Shown piece after piece: positions 25,551 through 38,000 of a stretch of DNA of 64,000 bases. Source of the DNA: Liquidambar formosana (Eukaryota > Streptophyta > Magnoliopsida > Saxifragales > Altingiaceae); the NCBI GenBank assembly GCA_039720395.1, contig CM077833.1:16615133-16679132 (forward strand), read 5' to 3'. Every line of letters begins with the position of its first letter. Within the stretch, counting starts at the first letter, position 1. The translations under genes were made by a program, and so were the position numbers. The notes under the pieces were generated by a model. The model did not search any database and was not told the DNA's origin. It saw nothing but the letters and a program-made list of their open reading frames with translations.

Positions 25551-26332
25551 TTTCTCTCTTATAGCACCACATTGGGATTTATTGAATTTCCAACATTCTC
25601 TCTTGAGGGCTTTGAATAGTTTGAACTCGAAAGTGCAGTATCATGTATACATGTACATACTTGTGCCGTTATGGTTTTCTTTGGTTTCTGTAATTTGATA
25701 AGGTATGGACGGCTCAGATTGGCGTTGTAACTTTATTACTATGCTTCGGTAGTATTCATTTTTTATCTATACTCATCACTGTTTTCACATTTCATGAAAG
25801 ATTGAATGTCCAGTTTGCCCCTGCCATGGCAAATTAGCAGCAACTAGATACCAGAATTCCTATGATTAATATTTGTTCCAAGAGTTTTTTTTTATTAATA
25901 TTAGGAGGTTCCGAAATAGTTACGCATCTGACTAATTCTTCTAAACATATACAGTTCTTCCATCCCATATGAACCAGATAACTACAAGACATAAGTTCAT
26001 AAAGTGGCTTTGAAGAATAGTGATGAGAGTTGAATCTGTTTCGATTATAAAGATCTCATGACCTAGAAACTTCCCTTAGCTAAGAGTTCAAAAACTTGAT
26101 TTTGATTGGATCATTCAATCTAGACACCTAGTCTAGATGTATAGTTCAAAATGAGGAGAAGATGGAAAAGGGATAGGATGCTCATACCTGCAACTACTTC
26201 TTACAAAACATATTTTATGTAATAAATAAATCATTCTACAGAAGATGCCTTCTAATTTGGTGATAAAAGTCCCTCGGTGTCATGGACTTTGAGGAATAGT
26301 AATCACAAACAAACTACTCAACTTCTAAGGGA

Positions 26333-26504
26333 ACGTTTGTTTGGATGGAATTAGAATGGGATGAAATGAAATTCCAATAGTAACGTTTGTTTGGATGGAA
26401 TCATATTGCGATGAAATGAAATTCCAATAGTGAACACGACCGTTTATTATTAAAATCTCATTTTATTCCATTCTAATTCTTCATAATTTCATCCAAACAA
26501 ACGT
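26333..26504. mobile_element. MITE-like foldback with internal duplication
   Basis: The left end ACGTTTGTTTGGATGGAATT and the right end (minus) ACGTTTGTTTGGATGAAATT are inverted repeats. The left arm is itself duplicated in tandem with a period of about 50 bp. No clean target duplication was seen, so the superfamily is open. Confidence 0.6.
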
Positions 26505-26607
26505 GTCAAGATGGGCTTAAATTTGCTCTTCAAGCTAAAATTAGTTAGGTTACCATCGGAGAAAACAAGCCATGTTCCTCCTATCAATAAGGGGTCTGTC
26601 TATTTCC

Positions 26608-26762
26608 TGCTCCTGTGGCCGAGTGGTATGTCTAGATGGAGGTCTAGAGGTTTGAATTTCTAAACCTTGGGCTTTGGGGTGGTGGGTTGAGGGAAGGGAT
26701 AGGAGTATAGGACTACTCCTCTTGCATAGCCAAAGGGCCCCTCTAGACTCCTGTCAAATAAT
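26608..26762 (+). mobile_element. SINE-like element
   Basis: The A-box-like TGGCCGAGTGGT (about 26618) and B-box-like GGTTTGAATTTC (about 26649) have tRNA-like spacing and are followed by a GC-richer body unlike the flanks. It abuts the Tourist-like MITE at 26765. Confidence 0.5.
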
Positions 26763-26764
26763 AA

Positions 26765-27071
26765 GGGCCTATTTGGTTCTCTCTTAGAATTTGAATGGCT
26801 CCACTCCATCTACAATTTGTATCGCATTTTAAGGTACCAGTTCATCATTTTTTAATATCGCCATTACAAAATGGTGAAGACATATCATACTTAATGGTAC
26901 AGAAACGAATTTTAAAGAATTCATAACATGCCTGTTTCAAATTTCTGACTTTCTTTTCCCCGTCATTTTTTTCAAAATTTTCCCTCCATGATGATGAATT
27001 TGTCCACAAAAATTAAATAATAAAACAAAACTAAAAAAAATTCAAATCCCACGGGATAACCAAACAGGCCC
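26765..27071. mobile_element. Tourist-like MITE, 307 bp, TAA duplication
   Basis: Left end GGGCCTATTTGGTTCTC and right end (minus) GGGCCTGTTTGGTTATC, flanked by TAA at 26762-26764 and 27072-27074. Non-coding. Belongs to the GGGCCYRTTTGG-ended PIF/Harbinger-type MITEs seen at several other places in the window. Confidence 0.8.
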
Positions 27072-27659
27072 TAAACATTCTAACACGATCTTAAGAAAAG
27101 TACAAGTTAAATGGATTATAAATCTTGGGTTTAGCCGTCTAGGTTTATATTGCACATACAGCAACTTTCAGAGTACCGACTCTCTTTGGTCAAACCCACC
27201 TACTGCTTTATTTCGGCATAAATGTAATTTAAAAAATGAGGATGTTATATTTGTAATCTCAAAAATAATTAAATAATTTATGAAAAACCCAACCAATTAT
27301 TAACAACTGGTTGTTCGGGTTACCCAAAAACCAAAAAAAATTATTTGGGTCCAAGAACTCCCTCCCAACCCAAGCTCTTCTTTGAAAGATGCCCACCATC
27401 CAATCCAGTCTGAAAAAGTCTGATTGGTTACCAAAAAACTAAAAAATCTGATTGACGTTGCACCATGGACCTGGGTTCACCTCTCTACCACAGCTTAAAA
27501 ACGCATAAATTTATAAAATTTACTCATTCATGATTCGGAAACTAGAACCTCAGGATGGGTTGAGACCAACATTCATCCACTATCAGAACATTGCCTCAGG
27601 AGGAAGTTTGGGAGAGGGACACCATCGTTTACCTTGTCAGGGACTGGCAAACCTTTTTC

Positions 27660-27663
<4 letters not shown>

Positions 27664-27702
<39 letters not shown>
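27664..27702 (+). repeat. (GA)n microsatellite
   Basis: About 39 bases of GA dinucleotides in the spacer downstream of the PTB3-type gene. Another purine-rich tract follows at 27880-27925. Confidence 0.9.
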
Positions 27703-27703
<1 letters not shown>

Positions 27704-28330
27704 AGAAGACGAAGAAGAAGTAGAAGAGGCAGAAGCAGCAGCTGCTTCTCTTGGTTAGCCCGTTTCTATATATCAACTGAGAAATGACCCAGTTTACCCT
27801 TTTAATTTTGTTTTTTTTAAGAGGGAGGGGGGAGGAGAAGGTTGACAGGGACCTGAAGTGAACTTTTCCCAGCCTCTACAGTTTGAGAGAGAGAAGAGAG
27901 ACAGAGAGAGAGACAGAAGGAAGAGTAGAAGAAGAACAGCTCATCAATCAGTTGGCAAGAACAATTTTGGACTTGGATTAGAGAAATGGCCTAATGAGCC
28001 TGAATTGCAAGAATATACAACAATGAGAGATCCCTCAACAGAAAGGTAATACAATTCCCTTTCCCTTCCTCTTCTGCAAAACTCAGCATATCTGACAACC
28101 ACCTATCCTCTCCTACAATTCTGAACCTATAATTAAATGGTACAATTGCTAAATATGAGAAGAAAAGATGATAGCAAGAAAGCAAATAGCAATCCACCAC
28201 TACCAAAAGAAGAAAAATAAAAATCAAACCACCATTACAAGTAAAGAGCAAAACAGTGAAGAAAACCCAAGCACAAATATCCTCTGTTTATGATCCCTCA
28301 CCCCCCATCAGCCTTCTACTCGAAGGGTTA

Positions 28331-31300
28331 TTAAATGGCTTGTAACTGGGAAAAGGAGATTCGGATTATGGACCCACCAAGGGAGCTGGCATGCTTGCAT
28401 ACAAGGGCTTCAGTTGCCTGCTCCTCAGTTTCAAACAGGACAAGGGCCTGCTTCTTCCCACTCATCTCGAAGACCTTAGTGTTGACAATAACGCCATGTT
28501 CCTCCAGGTGGCTCACTATCTCCTCCTCAGTGATATCCTGAGGGAGGGTAGACAGGTGGATCATCTTTGTCGGGGAGCAGCAGTACCGATAATTCTTTGC
28601 AGCATTGCGGTTGAAGCGGTTAAGATTTGAGTTTGAGTACTCATGTGTGTCAGCACCGGTTGTTATGTTTGGATGCTTTGAGAAGTTCACCTCCAGTCGC
28701 TTCCCAAACAGCATGGCTCCCTATATTTCAATTTTACAAAGGTTTAGTATGCAGTGTAAAGTAGAAGATATTGCTACAATAGATGCAAAAATATAAGCGT
28801 ATGTGATGTGCATCATTCAAAAAAGACTGACTTCATAGAACACAAATATCTATCAAGTTATATTGTATAGTTTCAAAGGGTTCAATCCATGACTCAATAT
28901 TATGACATTGGAAATTAGAATATCATTGAGCAAATTGGGTGCTGATAAAACACATAAAGACCAAATGAAAAGAAAATTTTGAAATACAGAGTCAAGAATG
29001 GTAACAATAAAGGTGGTATTTACGGAGTACACTGAATTGAGTGACACCTTTACTGTGAACTTCAAAAGCAAGGAGAAAAAGAAACATCTTTTCTACATGA
29101 AGTGTTAGAATCACAACCATAACCAGCAAGCCTTGTCCCAACTATCTGGAATCATAAATCAAAATATGATCCAAGAAGGTCAGAGATTATTTTACAACCG
29201 ACTCTCCACTTGATGTCACCCTCTAAAATTGATGCCAAATTCTTGTGAGGTCGTTCCAAGTACAAGCTCTAAGACAATTTAATAATGCACAGAACATAAC
29301 AAGTGTCCCTATGATAATGTGAGCTGATAACAGTCGTAGGCATGGACACGGAAAAGAAATGTCAACTGGATATCAGCAATCAGAAAATTGAGAAATATCG
29401 AGACAATATAAAATTTTGATAACGATTTATAAATGACAAAAAGAAATAGTAAAACATGAAAATTTTCAATAAAACTTCAGAAAACAATGAAATAAACACT
29501 ATCAAAGAATTTAGAATCAAAAGATCGAAAATAAAATAAGGCAAGTATGTGGTGGCATGGGTGCAAAAGGTGCGCAGCACAGAGCAAATAAAGAATACTA
29601 ATTTAACATTTAAATGACATATAACATTGAAATATATATTATTTGCACAACAGTAAATTAATATTGTCCCATACAAGTACATAATCAACCTAGTAGCTAG
29701 TACCACATGGGAGTTCCTAGGTGGCTCAAAATGATCATCCCTATACCTATCCCTATCACCCACTGTAATCAAAGTGGTAACCTGAAAACAATACTCAACT
29801 CATGACATAAAACTCTTAAAAGAACTCTTGTAATTTCAAACGATGCTGGTACTGTTCCATACCAACATGCTCCAAAATTCCAAGAGGCATTTTCTGATCA
29901 GTTTTGTGATAAAGAGGATCTGGGTATGGTGTTTCTGGCACCTGCCCATACTGCAGGGCAAATGGCAGTGCCAATTGGCCCTGTCCATAGCCATAGCAAA
30001 TCTAGAATGATCAAGGTTAGCTGCTGAAATATCCACTGTTTATTCTCATCAATTATGCCAGCCACCATGACCTCTCTTTTTTTATGACGAGGAAACCCTT
30101 TGGGCAAACCTCGGGCCAATATAAGACCCTACAAACCATATGGACTAGGCAAGTCCAAGGCCCATGAGAAACAGGAAACCTTGTGTAGGTGGCCCCAAGG
30201 AGTTTAGCAAGACTCAAACTCAAGACATCCGCTTCTTGAGGTGTAGTCTCTTTCCAACTAAGCTACCCCTTGGGGTTCACCATGACCTTTCTTTTAAGTG
30301 GATGAATATGGACACTGAGAATTGCAAGAGTGCCAATACCAAGCCAGTCATCAAACCACAGTTAAATATTCCTCCTATCCCTCAGTCTCCAATAAAGACC
30401 TTGCAAAGTTTCGACACCCTTCATAATTTTTTCCAAGAAATGAGGAAGATGATTTGACAGAACTACGAAGAATTGTATTACCTTTTAAGTACTCTTCCAT
30501 TGTCTTAACCCAAATCGCATCACTACTAGAATGGATTTGTCAACCCAGTTTGGCCAGCATGGCACTATTAGTCTCTCTCTCTCACTCATTTGATCCCCAA
30601 TCCGCCTTCATCCTTTGGCCTACAGGTAGTATCCCAATTCACGATATGGATTTTCTTTGCATCAGCTGTCATTCCAGATGAAGTTTCTATTGACAACAGT
30701 TAATACTATAACACACTCCCAAAGGAAATTGATTAGTTTGCATGGACGATGGGGAAGGAGGATGTAACAGGCTATACAAGAGTTGATCTCCCCACAAAGT
30801 TGGGAAGTTGGGCTTTCCAGTTACCAAGTCTATCAGTGATTTTCTCACTAATCCCATTAAAAGTCACATTGGATACTCTATCGTGGACGACTTGATTGCC
30901 CAGATATTGTCCAAGGTTAGTTGTAAGGGAGATGCCACAAGCATCATTGATGGACTTTGCACTTCTTCTTGGTTTATTAGGAGATATAAACATTTTGGAT
31001 CTGAGGAGATTAATTTTTTCACTAGAGATGGCTCCAAACTCTTCCCAGAATTCTCATAATCACTTAAGCTTGTCTAGTAGAGGCTCTACTAAGAGAACAA
31101 GATCATTCAAATAGAACAAATGAGATAATTTAATAACTCTTCATGATCAGGCAATAAGCTTCCAGATTCTGTCATGGTAAGTTTCTCAATCATCAGATAT
31201 AATTTTTCTATACAAAGTACAATTAGATAGGGCAATAGTATGTCACCCTGCCTAAGATCTCTATGAGAAGCGAAAGGTTCAAGGATTTCTCCATTCCATA

Positions 31301-33900
31301 GAAGGCTACGACTGGATAAAGAGACACATAACACAATCAGCTTGCTAATTTGGGGAGGGAAATTAAATGCATCCAAAGTTTCCCAAACAAATTTTTATTT
31401 AACTCTGTCGTAAGCCTTTGCTAAGTCAATCTTTAGAGCCATTAGTCCCCCAGATCCCTTCTTCTTCCTGATAGCATGGATTTGAGTAAGAATGGTATTA
31501 TTGCCTGGGACAATGCTACACTAATAGGGCCCAATGATGTTGTGAAGTAGAGGTTTGATTCTTCCACTAGCACCTTTGTGATGATTTTATAGCTAACATT
31601 GCATAAGCTGATGGGCACATGTCACATGTCACTCACATGATGGCATGCGATGTATCCGTTAAGTATTTGGACGGCATTTGGGGTCGGGACCACATTTGGG
31701 CACAACAGTAAAGTCTAGGTATTAAATTGGGATAAAAAATAGTCTGGGTACTACATTGGGATTTTTGGAAAAGTCAAGAGTACCAAAATGATTTTTACCC
31801 CCCCCCCCCAAAAAAAAAAGGGGGGGGGGGGGGGCAGGGTGGAATCAAAATAAGAAGCTTCCTGGAAATTTTTGATAGAATGGGATTATGAGTAAACCCT
31901 AAATTTTTCAAGGTCAAATTGTAAAGAAAGGTAGGTTTAGGATTTATGGTGGAAATTAAAGGTTTTAGGGTGGAATGAAGGGTAAAGCAAAGGGCTAGTT
32001 GTGGGTAAAAATAAATTACAGCAGTGCTGTAAATAAAGAAGAACCTTGGAGACAGATATGTAAGAGTCTCACCTAGAAGAAAATCAATGGAATTTCATCA
32101 TTAATTGAATGCAAAAGCTGCAGAAAATATCACTAGTCATTTGTTTTAATTATGTCTACAAGTCTTGCTTAAATAGAGAACCCTATAAAATAAAAAAATT
32201 CTCTCTATATAGAGAACCCTAAGACTCTTGCTAGACTCAAGTAAAAATTTTAGAAAAAGAAACTCAGAGAAAATGAAAGTCCAAAAAAATAAAAACTTTT
32301 GGAATAGAAAAACTCCTAGTAAAAGAAGACTTTCTAAATTTCAAAAAGGACTCAACTAATTCTCAACAAAGATAGGAATTGACTAAACTGATTATCAAAG
32401 AACTCCAGTTGACCGCATTATTATTCAGACCATAAAGAGACTGCTATATGAGTATCACCAACACTCATAAGTTCTCACATGCTAAGAAACTAACTTTATC
32501 TAAAATCCCTTATCAGGACAACATTTTGAACATGCCATCACAAAAATGAAATAAACAAATAAAAAAACCAAAACCAAAACCAAAATGACAATATTATCCA
32601 CAAAATCAAACAGACTACAATACAAAAGCCTACTTAAAATGATTGTATGGATCAAACCTTTAAAAAGTGTACTGCCAATTCGGCCTGGAAGCCATCGCCC
32701 ATCTGAACTAGTGCATGATCTGGCTTATTGCGGAGAAGTTTGATTCTCACAATGTTACCATAAATAGAGAACAGATTGAAAAGCTTGTCCTCGTCTATTC
32801 TCTGAGGCCAGGAAAAATCACGGAGTGTAAGACCAGAAGTGTTAACTAAGACTTCAAAATTGAAAACAAATATATACGAAAAATAAATTAGAGATGACTT
32901 ACATCAGAATTTAGATTAGAGACAAGGACGGTACACCTTTCATTTGTCCCACTAATCCCAGGAGGTAAAGTTCCTCCAAAGGCAGCTGCCATGGCAGCCG
33001 TACCAGCCATCTAGTATATTCATAAAAGGAAAATGAAATCCAAATCACAAATGTGTTGGGCAACCTTTCCATAAAAATAAAAATAAGACAATATACGTAC
33101 ACAATAGTTCGATAAACTATAAAATACAGATAAATTTAGGCCACATATATACAAGGTGGGACTATGAGAATGATTGGCACCAATTAGGTTATCACAGTAC
33201 ATGTATACCACATTCACAAATGGGTTGAGTAATGAGGAAAGAGGTCACCCTATGGACATCCCATTAATTTCCTCAAAAACACAAGCAGGTCATAAAATTT
33301 CCCAGCATAAAAAGAAAAATCTCAGAAAAGATTTGTCACACGAGCTGAGCAATACCCACCTGTGGAAATGCAACTGAAACAAAGAAAATAAAATATATGC
33401 ATCAGTTAGCAGTTGAATAGCCATAAATATTTCCAATAAAAAACAAGAAATATGGAACTTCCAAATTAAGCACCTGCCCTGGCTCCAGCAGCTTGGAGGC
33501 CATACATGCCTCCTGCATCACCATACCCAGGCTGTTGCATAATGGAACAGATATAAATTTGATGTCAAACGGCAAAAACAACTACATGACAATATCACAC
33601 ATATAAGTCAAAGAAAAATGACAGTGAACATACTTGCGAGGACCTGCCCTTCTGTTCTGAAGGCAAAGATGGGTTTGTGAAATCCCTGTGCAGAGAAAGA
33701 GAACAAATTCAGCAGCATTGCCAGGACAATGTTAAAGAGATGAATAGAAGTTCACAAGCAACACCAGCTAAAGTTAATATGATCTCAAGACTGCATAAAG
33801 CTAAAAACAGACCTTGAGCGCTCATTGTTGTAGTTCACTTGTAACTCGTCGAGGCTGGATTACAAAAATAAAAAATAAATATGGTATCCACCATAGCATC

Positions 33901-33934
<34 letters not shown>

Positions 33935-35026
33935 ATGGTTCAAAGTCTCGTCCGAGATGGACGAGATCTCACCGGGTTAACCCGGTCTCGCTCAAGGGTG
34001 AGACGATATCTGAGAACAAATCAAATATATAGTAGGGTTTCTTTATAAAAAATTTAAAATAAAAAAAAAATGAATTCTTAATGAACACCTATCAATCAAA
34101 ATGTATTCTTGATCATTGATATGTTATGTTTAATTGTGTTACTTGGGGTTATTTTAGGTATGTAAAACCTAATTATAGTGTATTTTCAAGTTATAGTAGC
34201 ATGCTAGGGCCTGTTTTGATATTTTTGACCACATTATGTGTCCCAAGTTATTTGTTTTTGCTTATTTAATAGTTCCAATATGATTGTCCTATTTTTTATG
34301 ATTTTGTTATAAATTTTTTGATTTTTTTTTAAAAAAAATCTTTAATGTGTAAAGTCACGTCTCACCCGAAACGCAACGAGATGGACAAGATCAAGATGCC
34401 CGAGACCGACACTTTGAATCATGAGAGAGAGAGAGAGAGAGAGGAAACAAACAAGTACACACTCATGCACACAGACAACACCAAAAATTGCTACTAGGTT
34501 TGAAACCTACTTGGAAAACTGAATGTCCAGCTGACAGCAACCATCATAGATATTACGTCCCTATTAAATAAGTTAACTAAGTGTTAAAAAAAATTTAGAA
34601 TCCAAAGCAACTAGCTGACCTTGAAGAGTCCCTCCAGTTCAAAGTAACCTGTGGAGTACAAAATGAATCTACAAACCTGAAGAGAATTTGTCGCTGCGAC
34701 AGCACTCTGCCGTAATTGATACTGGATAAGAGCTTGGAAACCTACACAATTTGCACAAGGATGAATAAAAATCTTAAAGTCAATATAACATGTGTATGTG
34801 CAAGTCTTTTTGCGTGACTATGCCACCTTACTTGCCTACAAAGTGTAAAATATATTTACAAAAGCACTCCTCGTGCAACTAAAGGACAAAATTATGGACA
34901 TTTCACATCAAAAAAATATATTAATCAGGCCCCTTAGAAAAATAAGTCATGATAACGTATAAATTTTAAAGGACCTTCCCAGAAAAAACGAATGCCAGAT
35001 CCATCCAACTAATCTACAAGATTCAC

Positions 35027-35061
<35 letters not shown>

Positions 35062-38000
35062 AAACTTGAAGAAGCTGACCCGCTGACTTCTGGAACGTGA
35101 CGATCTTCTCCACAAATCCATGAGGAGAAAACACTTGATGCAGCACTTCCACTGTTATAGGATATAGCATGTGATGAATTGTAACTAAGAGAATTCGATT
35201 AGGCTGTGTATCCAGAGAGTGCCCGACAGCAGACCAGCATAGAGACAGGAGAGAGAGAAGAGAATAAATAGAGAAGAATAGATAGAGAAAAGGAGAAAGA
35301 ACTATAGAAAAATAAGGTATTACATGAAAAACTACTTTACAACACAAACAAACAGAAATTATTTAAAACAAGACAAAAAAAAAAAAGCAGAAGAAAAAGA
35401 AGGAAACAAAAGAAAGTTAAGCTTAAGAGACCAAGAACGTCAGATATAGCTAGATTTTATTGGTCCTGGCATACGCACGGTTATATAACTGGTCTTGCAC
35501 AGCACCACAAGTATGTTACCAACAAAGCATACGCATTTCTAACGTCTGACAATGCACTGCACCAAAATCAGTATTAAAAAGAGTTGGGTATTGTTCCCTA
35601 TACCTACTTTGCAATAACCAGATAAAAGTGGTTGATGATCCGCAATAGACTTATTTTTTTAAGGGGGAGAGAGAGAGAGACAGAGAGACAGAGAGAGAAC
35701 CATGTAAAAACCTCAAACCTCAAACGTATTAATTTAGATGTAGAGAAAGAGGCAGAATTTTGTAAAACCTTTTGCAGCCCAGCTCATATAGTCATAGTCA
35801 TAATAGTTATACAAAGAGATAGGCCTCAAAATCCCCAAAAATAACTAAATATTATCTTCTTTAAGCCACCATGCAAGTACTCCAAAAAATTAGCCTCTCC
35901 AAAATTAATGAATGGCTTCGATCCACTTGCGAGATGAGCACTCAGAAGTGATTCTTACACTCCTACATGAGATGCTAACAATAGCAGTTTTTCTTTCTTT
36001 CTTTCTTTTTTTTTTTTCTTTTTTGGGGGGTGGGGGGTAGGGTTAAAGCTAGCATTTAGCAGTTGTGTACTAATCTTTCTTTCCAGAAATTTATATATTG
36101 GAATTTTCAAGACCATATTTGAATAAACTGATTGAAAGGAAAAACTACACCTAAATCTAAAAGGAGTACATACAGAAGAAGTTCTATGAGAGAACTCAGA
36201 AGCACTTTTATAAAAGTAAACCAGTAAAATATACTAATAAACATAGTATATGATACAACTTTCAGCCTGTAAACAAGGAGATGGCAATGCATCAATGTCA
36301 AATGACAAAATAATCAGCAAAACAGATGTTCTGTAAGAACTTTTTATATATATTCTCATGATCGATAGACGATAGCAATAAGCCATTAACCAATGTAGTA
36401 TATAAAATGGATATAAAAACAGGCAGAACTATGTGACAGGTTCTTCTTCCATGAGTAGATAATGCCAATCTAAGATGTACTTTTACATTCAAAATTGAAG
36501 AATTATCTCTACGTATTATGGGCTCGAAATTAAATTTAAATGTAACTTTGAAACTTCATATTTCGCATTGAAATTCATTGGAATGCATCAAACCCCCTCA
36601 AAACATAATAAAACTCATTGAAATTTATTGGAACATACAAAAACTCACCACTTTACGTATTCATAGGGCCGCTAGCACGGCTATGCACATGCATCTTACT
36701 ACACATCATCTCTCTCATGTCCATTTAATTCTTCGTAAAAGGGATCTGTGAGTAATTGGATACTCCTTTCCCTCTGTATTTCCAAGTGGAAGTTTTGTGG
36801 TTAGTGGACCCATATGTTCTCTCTCCATTGCAAGTAATTTACTTCTTTTAACCCTATTTGTTATCTTGAGATGAATTTTTTATCAAGATTTTTTCAGGAA
36901 GAAAACAGGACGAAATTTATGTGACAAACCAACTAAATTTGGAAACAAAATGTACTTTCTATAATTATATTGATGATTGATGTTAGATAATATATAATGT
37001 TGAGTATCAATTTCTGTATTTTCTGTATCATGTATCCCACCATATCATGTATTGCACAATCCATTAAATTTTTAGAATAAAATAAAAGAAATTAAAAATA
37101 CATGCAAAAAATATATCTTATACTTTAAAAACTAAGGACACAGCAAGTAATGTTTATTTACATAACAAATTAAGAATCAAATACTCATCCCTTCATATTT
37201 AACACAGAAACTAGGATCTAGATAAAATATTCTTTTTAAAAAATTTGGACTATTCACTATATTGCATTCATTAATGGGGATTCTATTGTCATCTGGAAAC
37301 CTCCTCAAATCGGTTCGGTGACACATAATTTTAATGGGTGCTGTTTATAGAATACAGGTACCATTCGGTTGGAGAGGATATTTTAGGGATGATAATGGGG
37401 AGGTTATTTTCTTCTAATCCAAACGGGGTAGTAGTGAGGGATCCAATTAAGGCTGAACTGCTAAGTGCATTAGATTATTGGAAAATTTGGAGGTTATAAA
37501 TGTCACAGTTGCTTGGATCCATAGGACCGGTAATTCTAAGGCATATTTTTTTAACTATAAGGGCAACGATTACAGGGAATCATAATAAAGGACATTTTTA
37601 ACCTCCTTGCTTGGTTCTTTTTGCTCTTTTTAGGGAGCAGTTTGTTCTTTTCCCTGTTTAGGTGTACTGCTTGTGCCCGTGTATTTAACTGACAATTTTT
37701 CTTATAATATAATGGTTGTTTCCTCTCTAAAAAAAATAATAATAACTGCAATCATTACTGATGTGAAAAATCTATAATATTATAAAAGTAACAAGTGTTC
37801 TAATCTTTCACTTGAAGAAAAAGATAAAATAAAATAAAACACGTAGTTGCCCAAGTTTAACTATATACTTGTAATTTATTATTATAAATAATTTTATATG
37901 TGATGTGTTATTCAATCTTATAGGTATCCCTTTTCTTTTCTTTTTCTGATGAAGAATCTTATAGGTATCCCTTAACAATCCACTGACAAAGTAAACGCAG

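Larger units (their letters stand above)
22601..25618 (-). mobile_element. 5'-truncated L1-type LINE with 10-bp target duplication
   Basis: A poly(A) tail (eight T on plus, 22601-22608) marks the 3' end. GTTTGAACTC flanks the insert exactly at 22591-22600 and 25619-25628. On minus, in order: pre-RT region 25550-25068; RT fingers and palm 24963-24478, with FKPISCCNTIYKCISK, KVDLMKAYDTVNWDFL (motif A) and GLGQGDP (motif B); palm continued 24493-24137 with FVDDLLIFC (motif C); thumb and connection 24149-23535; and a zf-RVT-like Cys/His segment 23228-22776. The endonuclease domain is absent (5' truncation) and the frame shifts several times, so it is dead. Confidence 0.9.

Noticed and set aside
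28391..28796. Plus-strand frames opposite the last PTB3 exon
   Set aside because: Antisense shadows of the conserved fourth RRM; no family similarity of their own.
30074..30277. Possible tRNA gene on minus
   Set aside because: The A and B boxes are present but stems do not pair into a cloverleaf, and a SINE body, A-rich end and target duplication follow.
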